The notes beneath the pieces are model-generated. The model was given only the letters and a program-made list of their open reading frames with translations. It did no database searches and was not told where the DNA came from. Below, piece after piece: positions 46,917 to 55,455 of a DNA stretch of 64,000 nt. Positions within the stretch are counted from its first letter, which is position 1. Every line of letters starts with the position of its first letter. The stretch comes from Salinisphaera sp. G21_0 (GTDB lineage Bacteria > Pseudomonadota > Gammaproteobacteria > Pseudomonadales > Endozoicomonadaceae). The position numbers were made by a program, and so were the translations under genes. The stretch is from assembly GCF_017744115.1 (NCBI RefSeq), contig NZ_JAGHQW010000020.1, forward strand, positions 35,139 to 99,138, written 5' to 3'.

Positions 46917-47576
46917 ATGCCATTGAAAAGATTATTTGCCGTTGCCACCCTGTTGATGGGGTCTTTGCTGGCAGGCTGTCAGACAACCAATCCCTATACC
47001 GGTGAACAACAGGCCAGCAAGTCAACCAAGTATGGCCTTGGTGGAGTTCTGGCGGGTGCTGCTATTGGTGCTATCGCCGATGGTGGTGATGGTGCCCTGA
47101 AAGGTGCCCTCATTGGTGGTGCGGCAGGAGCCGGTTATGGCCATTATCTGGATCGACAGGAAAGAGTACTGAGAGCAGAACTGGAGGGAACCGGCGTACA
47201 GGTATACCGCCAGGGTGATGAGCTGAAACTGATTATGCCATCCAATATCACTTTCGACTCCGGCAAATCTGATATCAGATCTGCTTTCTACCCGGTGCTG
47301 GGTTCTGTGTCGAAAGTGTTCAGGGAGTATGACCGTAACATGATCGAAGTGGTTGGTTATACCGACAGTACCGGAGGGGATAAGATAAACGTACCTCTCT
47401 CCCAGGACCGGGCTGACAGTGTTGCTAACTATATTGCTTTTCAGGGTGTCAGTGGTGACCGCATTGTTGCCTATGGCCGTGGCTCTGCAGATCCTATTGG
47501 CAGCAATAAAACCGTTGAAGGCCGTGCTAAAAACCGTCGTGTAGAAATCAACCTTCTTCCCGTCCAGCCGCGATAA
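46917..47576 (+). CDS. OmpA-family lipoprotein
   Basis: The 219-aa outer-membrane lipoprotein has a signal peptide ending in the lipobox LLAGC (Cys ~20), a Gly-rich glycine-zipper hairpin (~45-90, GGVLAGAAIGAIADGGDGALKGALIGG), and a C-terminal OmpA domain that binds peptidoglycan (FDSGKSDIRSAFYPVL; TDSTGGDKINVPLSQDRADSVANYI; RAKNRRVEINL). This order is seen in E. coli YiaD and related proteins. The in-frame codon at 46899 is discarded because the ATG at 46917 gives the signal peptide and has AAGGAAAA before it. Convergence of features makes the call firm. Confidence 0.92.
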   Translation: MPLKRLFAVATLLMGSLLAGCQTTNPYTGEQQASKSTKYGLGGVLAGAAIGAIADGGDGALKGALIGGAAGAGYGHYLDRQERVLRAELEGTGVQVYRQGDELKLIMPSNITFDSGKSDIRSAFYPVLGSVSKVFREYDRNMIEVVGYTDSTGGDKINVPLSQDRADSVANYIAFQGVSGDRIVAYGRGSADPIGSNKTVEGRAKNRRVEINLLPVQPR

Positions 47577-47645
47577 AAAAAAGAGTCGGAGCTCCGCCTG
47601 GAGATTGCACAGGGGTTTGTCGCGTTAGGTAGAGCGTTTTTTTGG

Positions 47646-47716
47646 AACCACAAAGGACACGAAGAGCACGAAGTCTTTGAAAAGATGATTTCGTGAGCTT
47701 GGTGTCCTTTTTGGTT
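47646..47716. repeat. CACAAAG-type inverted repeat, copy 3
   Basis: Arms AACCACAAAGGACACGAAG (47646 onward) and its imperfect complement ending ...GGTGTCCTTTTTGGTT (47716). Third member of the family at 24024 and 37932. It lies 70 bases after the OmpA-like lipoprotein gene and can act as a hairpin there. Confidence 0.7.
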
Positions 47717-47985
47717 TAAGGTTTGTGTCACTTTCGCGACAACCTTATCTTGCTAATAGCCAATTGGGTAACGACTTCGGTATGGTGCTCGAATATGCTC
47801 AACTTGTTATAAAAGAATAATAAAAAAGTGTCTTTAGATAACAGAAAGGCTGTCGTTTTTTGATCCAGGTCAGTTCATTAGGCGCGCAAATGCATCAGAA
47901 TTCCGCGCCAAAATTGAGATGATAAGAACTGTCTTGGCAACGTTTTTATACTTGTTTTAAAAAACGGCTATTAAAAGGTAAATAG
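47717..47985. other. Upstream region of ptsG
   Basis: No gene was found. The region must carry the ptsG promoter. AT-rich tracts occur near 47813-47830 and 47943-47965, but no CRP or Mlc operator is evident by eye. Confidence 0.35.
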
Positions 47986-49449
47986 GTGCAAAAAGCATTC
48001 TCCCTTCTACAAAAAATCGGGCGCTCGCTGATGCTGCCCGTGGCAATTTTGCCCGCTGCCGGTATTCTGCTGGGGGTAGGTAGTGCAAACTTTTCAATCT
48101 TTCCTGAACTCTTGAACCATATCATGGCTCAGGCGGGGGGTGCTGTTTTTGGTAATCTGCCTCTGCTGTTTGCTATTGGCGTGGTACTCAGCCTGACAGA
48201 TAACGATGGTGTTTCTTCTCTGGCAGCGATTGTAGGCTATGTGGTTCTGCTCGCTACCATGGGGGTTATGGCCAACACCCTGGGTATCGAAACCAAATCC
48301 ATCATGGGTATCGCTTCTATTGATACCGGTGTGTTTGGTGGCATCCTGATGGGTATTCTGGCATCGGTCATGTTCAACCGCTTCTATAAGATCCAGCTGC
48401 CTGAGTACCTGGGCTTTTTTGCGGGCAAGCGCTTTGTGCCGATTATCACCGCTTTTGCTGCCATCGTGATGGGTGTGGCGCTGAGCTTTATCTGGCCACC
48501 AATCGGTAATGCCATTGATGCTTTTGGTAATTACGCGGTTGAAGGTAATCCTGTGACCATGGGCTTTGTCTATGGCTTTATCGAGCGTCTGATGATTCCA
48601 TTTGGTCTGCACCATATCTGGAACGTACCTTTCCAGTCTCAGATGGGTGAGTTTGTCACTGCTTCTGGCGTTGTGGTGAATGGTGACATTCCACGTTTCT
48701 TTGCCGGTGACCCGACTGCAGGCTTCCTGGCGGGTGGCTTCCTGTTCAAAATGTTTGGTCTGCCAGCGGCGGCGATTGCCATGTGGCGCAGTGCGAAAAC
48801 CGAAAACCAGAAAGTGGTGGGCGGTATTATGCTGTCTGCGGCCCTGACCTCTTTCCTGACCGGTATTACTGAGCCTATCGAGTTCTCCTTCCTGTTTGTT
48901 GCGCCAATACTGTACGGAATTCACGCACTGCTGGCGGGTATCGCGTTTGTGATCACCAACTTCTTCGAAATCAGAATGGGCGGCTCGTTCTCCCACGGTC
49001 TGATTGACTATGCCCTGTCATTCAGCATTGGTACCAAACCAGCCATGATTCTGGTGTGGGGCCTGGCTTACGCGGCGCTGTATTACACCGTCTTCACGCT
49101 TGCCATCAAGATGTTCAACCTGCGCACACCGGGTCGTGAACAGGAAGCAGAAGCCGCGAATACTGCAGAAGTTGGCAGTGAGCTGGCCAGAAAACTGTTC
49201 ATCGCTTTTGGTGGTCAGCGCAATATCAAGAGCATTGATGCCTGTATCACCCGTCTGCGCGTCACTGTGGATAAGCCAGAGAGTGTGGATGTTGAAGCCA
49301 TCAAGGCTCTGGGTGCCACAGCTGTGTTGGTGGTAGGCCAGAATATGCAGGCCATCTTTGGTCCACGTTCTGATCAGATCAAGACCGAGATGAAGGAGCT
49401 GATGAAAAGTGGTCAGGCTCCGGAAACCGGCGAACTGGCCCTGGCCTGA
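47986..49449 (+). CDS. ptsG: PTS glucose-type transporter subunit IIBC
   Basis: Phosphotransferase permease that imports and phosphorylates glucose or a similar sugar. The 487-aa product has a IIC membrane domain (~1-385, ten-helix type, with [14 protein letters not shown] and the conserved [14 protein letters not shown] sugar-site motif). After a short linker (~390-405) comes a IIB domain with [13 protein letters not shown], in which Cys is the phosphorylation site. No IIA domain is fused, so IIA-Glc (Crr) must come from elsewhere. The start is GTG at 47986. It ends at a strong terminator and appears monocistronic. Confidence 0.93.
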   Translation: MQKAFSLLQKIGRSLMLPVAILPAAGILLGVGSANFSIFPELLNHIMAQAGGAVFGNLPLLFAIGVVLSLTDNDGVSSLAAIVGYVVLLATMGVMANTLGIETKSIMGIASIDTGVFGGILMGILASVMFNRFYKIQLPEYLGFFAGKRFVPIITAFAAIVMGVALSFIWPPIGNAIDAFGNYAVEGNPVTMGFVYGFIERLMIPFGLHHIWNVPFQSQMGEFVTASGVVVNGDIPRFFAGDPTAGFLAGGFLFKMFGLPAAAIAMWRSAKTENQKVVGGIMLSAALTSFLTGITEPIEFSFLFVAPILYGIHALLAGIAFVITNFFEIRMGGSFSHGLIDYALSFSIGTKPAMILVWGLAYAALYYTVFTLAIKMFNLRTPGREQEAEAANTAEVGSELARKLFIAFGGQRNIKSIDACITRLRVTVDKPESVDVEAIKALGATAVLVVGQNMQAIFGPRSDQIKTEMKELMKSGQAPETGELALA

Positions 49450-49492
49450 TAGTTAAGCTCGATAAAAGAGCAGTAAATGATTGTCTTTGCAG

Positions 49493-49527
49493 CCGTGCCC
49501 ACGTTTATTGTGGGCACGGTTTTTTTT
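49493..49527 (+). terminator. Rho-independent terminator of ptsG
   Basis: Perfect 9-bp GC-rich stem (CCGTGCCCA at 49493-49501, TGGGCACGG at 49511-49519) with a 9-base loop, followed by TTTTTTTT (49520-49527). It lies 43 bases after the ptsG stop. Confidence 0.95.
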
Positions 49528-49618
49528 ATTGGCAAGAGGGATAAATTACCGGTTTGTGGTGTCTAATGGTCGGTTAAGAACAAAATTTATGACCTAGAAG
49601 TTAAGAGGAGCGATTTCC

Positions 49619-50242
49619 ATGGAGGCAAGAGCCGCAAGTTATGACCTTTGGCCTGCACAGGGCAGGTCTCGTGAGGAGTTAGTTCAAGGGCGTTCTGAGC
49701 AAAGAGGCTCAGGTTTTATGCGGCGTATAAAAAGGATTTTCTGTCCGTGCTGTGTGCGTCAGCCAGAAATATATGACCTGGTGGTTCCCGGCCGGGCACC
49801 GCTTCGTATAGATCTTCGTAATGAGCCTCAGCTACGTAACCGGCATATAGCTCAACTTGTCTCAGAGTGCATGCCCGAAAACGCTATGGATAATGACCGC
49901 CAGCAGATGACCGATGCAGTTATTGAGGGCTTGATGGCGAACATGATCTGGGAAAGGGCCGGTGTCGGCCAACAGGCTTCTGTGGAGGAGAGTAAGCCGG
50001 AGTTTGTACGGATTCTTGAATTAAATGTTGTTCCGTTCAATGAGATACCCGAACTACCGGCTGAGATATCCCGGGAAGGGATATCTGAAGAGTGTTGTAT
50101 TCATTTGCGAAAGTTAAATGATCTTGTTCTCTGTAATAAGCAGACATACAGTTATCAATTCTTAGCAAACTATTACATTAGCAATATTGGCGAGGATCCC
50201 GTAGGGAATCCCATAAATTGGCAAGAGGTTTACCGTTTATAA
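49619..50242 (+). CDS. Small orphan protein with RRIKRIF-CPCC motif, possible effector
   Basis: Not recognised. The 207-aa product has no Sec signal. Residues 34-46 read MRRIKRIFCPCC: a short basic, amphipathic stretch followed by three cysteines (C42, C44, C45). In host cells such Cys clusters after basic residues can be S-acylated and anchor proteins to membranes, as in the Legionella effector GobX, but this is an analogy. The rest is acidic and helical. Ribosome site AGAGGA before the ATG. It is flanked by ptsG (upstream) and comM (convergent). A role in host interaction is conjecture. Confidence 0.5.
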   Translation: MEARAASYDLWPAQGRSREELVQGRSEQRGSGFMRRIKRIFCPCCVRQPEIYDLVVPGRAPLRIDLRNEPQLRNRHIAQLVSECMPENAMDNDRQQMTDAVIEGLMANMIWERAGVGQQASVEESKPEFVRILELNVVPFNEIPELPAEISREGISEECCIHLRKLNDLVLCNKQTYSYQFLANYYISNIGEDPVGNPINWQEVYRL

Positions 50243-50279
50243 GGTTGGGTAATTTCAGCAGAGGATGATTGGTGAAAAA

Positions 50280-50301
50280 CTATTCTCGGTCAGCCTCCTG
50301 G
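50280..50301 (-). repeat. Solo 22-bp terminal repeat of the inverted-repeat element
   Basis: Identical over 22 bases to the complement of 15162-15183, the left end of the 182-bp element. No interior or second end is present beside it. The 3' end of comM (stop at 50290-50292) lies inside it, so its last codons and stop derive from the repeat. It may be a remnant of an excised or degraded copy. Confidence 0.65.
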
Positions 50302-51810
50302 GGACTGACGATCCAATTGCCGATATTGCAGGGCTTCTCCCAGGTGTGGGCTTAGCACCGAGGCACTGCCAGCAAGGTCGGCTATGGTTCTGGCCACTCG
50401 TAAAATCCGATGCAGCCCTCGGGTTGATATTTGCAGTTGTGCGGATGCCCTGGTAATCAGCTCTTTCTCCTTTTCGCCCAGTGCACAGACTTCAAACAGC
50501 TCCCTGGACGACAGTTGGCAGTTGATTTTTCCCTGTCTGGCCTGCTGTTTTTTCCGGGCTTTGATCACCAGCTCTCTCAGCTGTTCTGAACCTGTTTCAT
50601 CGTTGTTCTGAACAGCAGGCTCCATCATGGTTTGGATAGTCTGGGACGGCACCTCAATCTGAAGGTCAATACGATCCAGTAATGGCCCGGATAATTTGTT
50701 TCGGTAGCGTCTGATCTGGTCCGGTGAACACTGACAGGATCGCTGACTGTCACCCAGGTAACCACAGGGGCATGGGTTCATGGCACCGACCAGCTGGAAT
50801 CGGGCCGGAAAACGCTCCTGACCTTTGGCTCTGGTGATGACTACCTCACCGTTTTCCAGGGGCTCTCTGAGTATTTCCAGGGCTGCGCGGGTAAACTCAG
50901 GCATTTCATCCAGAAACAGAACACCATGATGGGCAAAAGAGATCTCCCCCGGTTGCGGTATGCTGCCACCGCCCACCAGGGAAACCGATGAAGAGGAGTG
51001 GTGCGGTGTGCGAAAAGGGCGCTGCCAGAGGGTGTCCATGGAGCTGGATGTCAGTGAATGTATCGCGGCCACATCAAGGGCTTCGCTCTCTGTCAGCGGT
51101 GGCAGCAATCCGGGCAGACGACTGGCCAGCATGGTTTTCCCGGTACCGGGTGGACCAAAGAGGAGCAGGTGGTGCGAGCCGGTAGCCGCAATCAGTAACG
51201 CTCTTTTGGCTTGCTCCTGCCCTCGTACATCTGCCAGGTCTGGATAGTTTGTTTTAAAACTGTTTCGGTCGGGTTTTGCCGGTTCAATTGGTGTCTTGTC
51301 CAGCAGGAAAGCGCAAACCTCCGGGAGACTGCGGGTGCCAATAATCGTGACACTGCTGACCATGGCGGCAACAGATGCATTCTGCTCAGGAAGAATCAAT
51401 GCCCTGTTGATGTCTTTGCAGGCTAATGAAGCAGGAAGCACCGCTCGGACAGGGCGAAGGTGGCCAGAAAGCGCCAGCTCACCAAGAAACTCTCTATCCT
51501 CAAGAGCCTCACCCGGCAGTTGTCCGGAAGCCACCAGAATGCCCAGGGCAATGGGCAGGTCAAATCGGCCGCCTTCTTTCGGAAGGTCGGCCGGCGCTAA
51601 ATTCACCGTGATGCGCCCGTCAGGGAATTCAAAGCCACTATTAATAAGTGCACTGCGTACCCGGTCTTTACTCTCGCGAACTGCCGCTTCCGGCAGACCA
51701 ACAATATTCAAACCGGGCAGGCCCTGAGAAAGATGGACTTCTACCGAAACCGCAGGTGCACGTATGCCCTGATTTGCCCGGGTGTAAACCTGCGCCAGTG
51801 TTGAAGGCAT
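50290..51810 (-). CDS. comM: Mg-chelatase-like AAA+ ATPase, ComM/YifB
   Basis: A hexameric AAA+ helicase that promotes branch migration of integrated DNA during natural transformation in Vibrio and Haemophilus; other roles are unknown in species without competence. The 506-aa product has the N-terminal SVEVHLSQGLPGLNIVGLPEAAVRESKDRVRSAL, Walker A GPPGTGKTMLASRLP, Walker B FLDEMPEF, and HHSSSSVSLVGGG. The C-terminal Mg-chelatase-type helical domain follows (NPCPCG zinc-like motif, STRGLHRILRVARTIADL). The ATG at 51810 is chosen because MPSTLAQVYTRA is the family start; the longer form to 51834 is less likely. The end of the gene overlaps the 22-bp repeat. Confidence 0.94.
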   Translation of the reverse strand: MPSTLAQVYTRANQGIRAPAVSVEVHLSQGLPGLNIVGLPEAAVRESKDRVRSALINSGFEFPDGRITVNLAPADLPKEGGRFDLPIALGILVASGQLPGEALEDREFLGELALSGHLRPVRAVLPASLACKDINRALILPEQNASVAAMVSSVTIIGTRSLPEVCAFLLDKTPIEPAKPDRNSFKTNYPDLADVRGQEQAKRALLIAATGSHHLLLFGPPGTGKTMLASRLPGLLPPLTESEALDVAAIHSLTSSSMDTLWQRPFRTPHHSSSSVSLVGGGSIPQPGEISFAHHGVLFLDEMPEFTRAALEILREPLENGEVVITRAKGQERFPARFQLVGAMNPCPCGYLGDSQRSCQCSPDQIRRYRNKLSGPLLDRIDLQIEVPSQTIQTMMEPAVQNNDETGSEQLRELVIKARKKQQARQGKINCQLSSRELFEVCALGEKEKELITRASAQLQISTRGLHRILRVARTIADLAGSASVLSPHLGEALQYRQLDRQSPGG

Positions 51811-52009
51811 TGTTATTATTGACCGATTAAACAACGTTAAAAGTCAAAGATAGCAGCTTATGAGAGAGTTACTGTGTAATTTGCGCCATTCAAACATTCA
51901 ACAATGATAATCAGGAACTTCTTTTCATCATAATAGTCAGATCGAATAAAAGTTTACATTTACAGCATCCAGGTGGATAAAAAAATAATTTTTTTATAAG
52001 CGTCGAATT

Positions 52010-55000
52010 ATGAATACCGTTGACTGTTGCAGTAGTGCTTTACCAGCGAAGAAACAAAAAAAAGATACGCAAACAGCGGTGTCCAGTTCATCTGATGATA
52101 GCGACAATCACTGGTTCATCACGGCTTCTGCCTTTTCCAATGTCGCTTCAGCCGAAGTTGGAGCGGGAGTAATACAGAAGGCATTTTCATCCACTGCGGG
52201 GTTACTGAAATCAACAGAGGCTAAACAACCCGGGCTACCTCGCTCTGTTGCTATTCAACCTTCTGCTGACCCTTTTATTGATGGTCCTTCCCGCCCTGTA
52301 TCTGACCATCAACGTCAGTTGCTTGCCTGTTATTTACAGTTTCCAGATGAAATAACCAGTAAAGAAGAGTTTAACCAAAGGATGAAATTTTCCAGTTGGC
52401 TGAATAGAGCCTGGGTGCTTCAACATACCCGGACAGAGGTTCTGAAGAGTGTGCTGACGGCTGACCTGGTCAACGACTATGAATTGTATCTCCAGGATTT
52501 GCCTCCGGCTGCAATCACTGAAGCACTTGCCCGGGAGTGTCTGAAAAAAAAAATCGGGCTGGAGTGGTTTTATCAAAATCTCCCGGCCCGGTTGAAAACC
52601 CGTTCGTTTAATAAATTTTGCCTTCGGATCGGTGCTCTTCCAGTCAATATTGCCTCTGATTATGTCCGGTCAGTTCAGTTTCCTAATCTGGTGGCGACTT
52701 GTCCGGATACCCTGAAATATGTACCCCCCGAGCATCAAAATTATCCCCTGTGCCTGGAGGCGATCAAAAAAAATCCCAAATTAATTGAGTTTGTGAATCC
52801 TTGTGCGACGTTTTACCCCGAATTATGTTCAATGGCAGTACAGAAATTAAACTTTCTCTGCGACTCTATTTCAGAATCGGTAGCAGATCAGCTGATTGAT
52901 CAATTGGGAATTACTGATTTGAAGGATATTCCCCGTTCTTTACGTACTTATCAGCGCTGCGTCAAGGCTATCAGGCAAACTGACCTGGTGAATCAGTTTG
53001 AATTTATCCCTCGCCAAATATTCCTGGAGCACCCGGAGCTGGCCAATGAGGTTTTTAACAAAAAATGGAGTTCTTCGCTCCTGCTGCAATTGCCTGATTC
53101 TGCAAAAACAGAAGATTTTTGCCGACGATATCTGGATAAATGGCCTGACTCCATTGCCGGATGCCCCCCATCCTTGATGCGTGCTCATCCTGAATGGGTC
53201 GAGAGGGCAGCAAGGGCAGGTGATACAGATGATTCTTTTCCTGAGTCGTTGCGAACTGCGGACTTATATCGGCGCATACTGAGAATCTCCCCCTCTAACT
53301 GCTCTGTGCCAGAAAAAAAATTTCAGGATCATCCCGATCTTCTGTTCCTGGCGGCCTGCAGTGGCTTATACTCCCTGAAAAAAATTCCAGCTCCCTTAAG
53401 AACCATGGACGTCTGTTGTTTGGCCCTTGAGGCTGTCGAGCCAAATTCAGAAACCATAAAGCATGTGCCTGAACCCCTTCGCCACCAGCTACCTTATGAT
53501 TTATTGCTGGCCGTTGCCCCTCAATATCTCCCACAGGACATTCGCCAGGCAATGGTAGCCAGAGGGGATACCTGTATGCCATTGTCCTGCCGACAGCAGG
53601 GCAAGCCGATAATGCATCGATACATTTTGCTGGAACCGCTGGAGCAGCGACCTTATGATGAGCTAAAGTTTTCCAGCAGTATATTTTTGCAGAAAGCCTT
53701 ATTAAGCAGTGCTCCGTTTGCCCTGCGCAACCTTGCCATGGGGCATGCGCTTCAGAAAGCCATTGAACAGCACTGTTGCCAGCAGAAACAGAGACTGCAC
53801 CAGGCGCAGTTGCCAGTATTGACGAAGCCGTTATCCGCGAATTGTACTGTTTATGGGGGACGGGCGTTAATGATGAACACCCGTACGAAGATATCCCGCA
53901 TGAAATTTCTGCGCTGCGGGGAGCCATTGAAAGATTTTTTCCGGGAAGAGGCAGTCCACCGTTTTGTCTGGAACCACCGCCGGCTTGGGGGATCGCTGAA
54001 AAGTGAAGTACCGAGGCCTGTCGGGTTGAAGCTGGTACCGGTTGAACTGATGCCTGAAGAAATTTTTGCCGACTTTCGTTCAAGGCTGGAAACGGTGGCG
54101 TTGGGCAGCCGGTGTTGTTATCTGATGTATCAATTCACTACACGCAATCAGGATTACAGCACACTGGCTCATCAGAAAGACCCTGACGGTAACAGCACCC
54201 GCGCAGAGCAGGGCTTGATTAAAGCCAGTTATGACTTGGGGGTGTGGAGCAGCCTGGGCGCAGTGCACACTTCCACGATTCAGGCGTACCATTCGTTTAA
54301 AGAGAACCGTCGAGAGCTGTTTCTCTGTTTTATGTTTAACAATGCCCGGGCATTTCCCGGAGCATTAACTGCCTGGGACAGCAAGGCTACTGATGAATCG
54401 GATTGGGGTTACTCCGGTTTAAGGGACATTGGCGATATGGAATTTTACCCCGGAATCACCAGCTATTTTGATGCCGCAGATACTACTGCTTTTATGCCAC
54501 CAGGCTTTGATCAGCGTGCGGCATTCATGAACGCTTTTTGTGAAAATATGGTGGCAGCGGTGCTTCATTACGCCAGAATGCACCGGGATGACTCAGATTA
54601 CCATTATAAGGATGCTAAAGGCCGGGCAAAACTCGGTGCTTTTATTGATCAGGCCATCGGGGCCTTTTTATCCGGCCTGGTCGGCAGGTCGGTGAAAACC
54701 GCAGAGTATTTTGAATCGCCGGAAATCTTTCAGCAATGGCTGGAAAAAACCACGGCAGAAACCACATTATGGACTGCCCGGCAGAATCTGAATTCTGATT
54801 GTTTTGCCCGCAGTATTAATGAAAACAGGTGTTATCCACCGGAAGTCTACCCGGATCAGAAAATTAATTTACGCCGATACCAATATCCAGAGGATTTCAC
54901 CAGTAATGGCCAGGATAACCTTGGAAATAATCATGGTCAGTTTGGGTTGACACTGCTGATTCGGGGCCTTTATCAGGTCGCTGCGGTGCTGGCTGTTGAG

Positions 55001-55042
55001 CTGAGCAAAAATAAAGAAAATCAAAGACACCCAAGAATTTGA
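52010..55042 (+). CDS. Large repeat protein with kinase-like C-terminal half, possible effector
   Basis: The 1010-aa product has no Sec signal. The head (~1-80) is polar with KKQKK and Ser-rich disorder. Residues ~100-530 carry repeated ~35-45-residue helical units of the form ...VPxxLRTxxxCxxAIxxx..., reminiscent of DUF4116-type repeats found in host-associated bacteria. Residues ~600-1000 form a second domain with YGGRALMMNTRTKISRMKFLRCGEPLKDFFREEAVHRFV (a possible Lys-Glu pair as in protein kinases) and GLRDIGDMEF (a possible DxG metal site) before NNHGQFGLTLLIRGLY. The kinase fold is a guess from motif spacing. The gene lies with the F-box gene between comM and ubiK. Confidence 0.55.
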   Translation: MNTVDCCSSALPAKKQKKDTQTAVSSSSDDSDNHWFITASAFSNVASAEVGAGVIQKAFSSTAGLLKSTEAKQPGLPRSVAIQPSADPFIDGPSRPVSDHQRQLLACYLQFPDEITSKEEFNQRMKFSSWLNRAWVLQHTRTEVLKSVLTADLVNDYELYLQDLPPAAITEALARECLKKKIGLEWFYQNLPARLKTRSFNKFCLRIGALPVNIASDYVRSVQFPNLVATCPDTLKYVPPEHQNYPLCLEAIKKNPKLIEFVNPCATFYPELCSMAVQKLNFLCDSISESVADQLIDQLGITDLKDIPRSLRTYQRCVKAIRQTDLVNQFEFIPRQIFLEHPELANEVFNKKWSSSLLLQLPDSAKTEDFCRRYLDKWPDSIAGCPPSLMRAHPEWVERAARAGDTDDSFPESLRTADLYRRILRISPSNCSVPEKKFQDHPDLLFLAACSGLYSLKKIPAPLRTMDVCCLALEAVEPNSETIKHVPEPLRHQLPYDLLLAVAPQYLPQDIRQAMVARGDTCMPLSCRQQGKPIMHRYILLEPLEQRPYDELKFSSSIFLQKALLSSAPFALRNLAMGHALQKAIEQHCCQQKQRLHQAQLPVLTKPLSANCTVYGGRALMMNTRTKISRMKFLRCGEPLKDFFREEAVHRFVWNHRRLGGSLKSEVPRPVGLKLVPVELMPEEIFADFRSRLETVALGSRCCYLMYQFTTRNQDYSTLAHQKDPDGNSTRAEQGLIKASYDLGVWSSLGAVHTSTIQAYHSFKENRRELFLCFMFNNARAFPGALTAWDSKATDESDWGYSGLRDIGDMEFYPGITSYFDAADTTAFMPPGFDQRAAFMNAFCENMVAAVLHYARMHRDDSDYHYKDAKGRAKLGAFIDQAIGAFLSGLVGRSVKTAEYFESPEIFQQWLEKTTAETTLWTARQNLNSDCFARSINENRCYPPEVYPDQKINLRRYQYPEDFTSNGQDNLGNNHGQFGLTLLIRGLYQVAAVLAVELSKNKENQRHPRI

Positions 55043-55451
55043 CTAATCGGCCACACCATCTTTTTTCTTCTGAAGTCTCTTAAGAGCATTAAGGACATAT
55101 TCTTGTCAAAACTCTGTCATTACTCAGTGGTTTATCGAGGCAGCACATTACTATCTCATTGCACAGGCTCATTTTGTGAGGAATGCAAGTCTCGCTAATG
55201 TTGTGGTTATTCAATGATCTAAACTCAGTTATTCATTAATCGTTCATGGAGAAAGCAGATGTCGATGAATGTTAATAATTTTTCAAGGAACTAACCGGAG
55301 TAGATGCAAGAGAAGCCATGGGTTATGCATTTATGACTTGAAATGGCACAAAAAAATCACCATTGCGAGGGAGCATTCAGGCTCTAATAAATTTGCCAGA
55401 TCCAAGGGAACTTCAAATCAACCGCAGTAGGTCAGTTAAATCCTGGTCAGC
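55043..55451. other. Convergent intergenic gap with repeat relic
   Basis: Between two convergent effector-like genes. No gene was identified; one short frame near 55287-55340 (ELTGVDAREAMGYAFMT) has no start or family and may be a relic. The end of the gap overlaps a partial repeat at 55423-55455. Confidence 0.4.
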
Positions 55452-55455
55452 CTAC
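55423..55455 (+). repeat. Degenerate right end of the inverted-repeat element
   Basis: CGCAGTAGGTCAGT (55423-55436) is identical to 15308-15321 inside the 182-bp element, and the next ~18 bases match its right end imperfectly (CCTGGTCAGCCTACC). The stop of the F-box gene (55452-55454) lies inside it. As at groL, comM and the 855-aa gene, the repeat abuts a gene's 3' end. Confidence 0.55.

Noticed and set aside
48094..48996. 300-codon minus-strand open frame under ptsG
   Set aside because: Shadow of ptsG IIC domain codons; no recognisable features.
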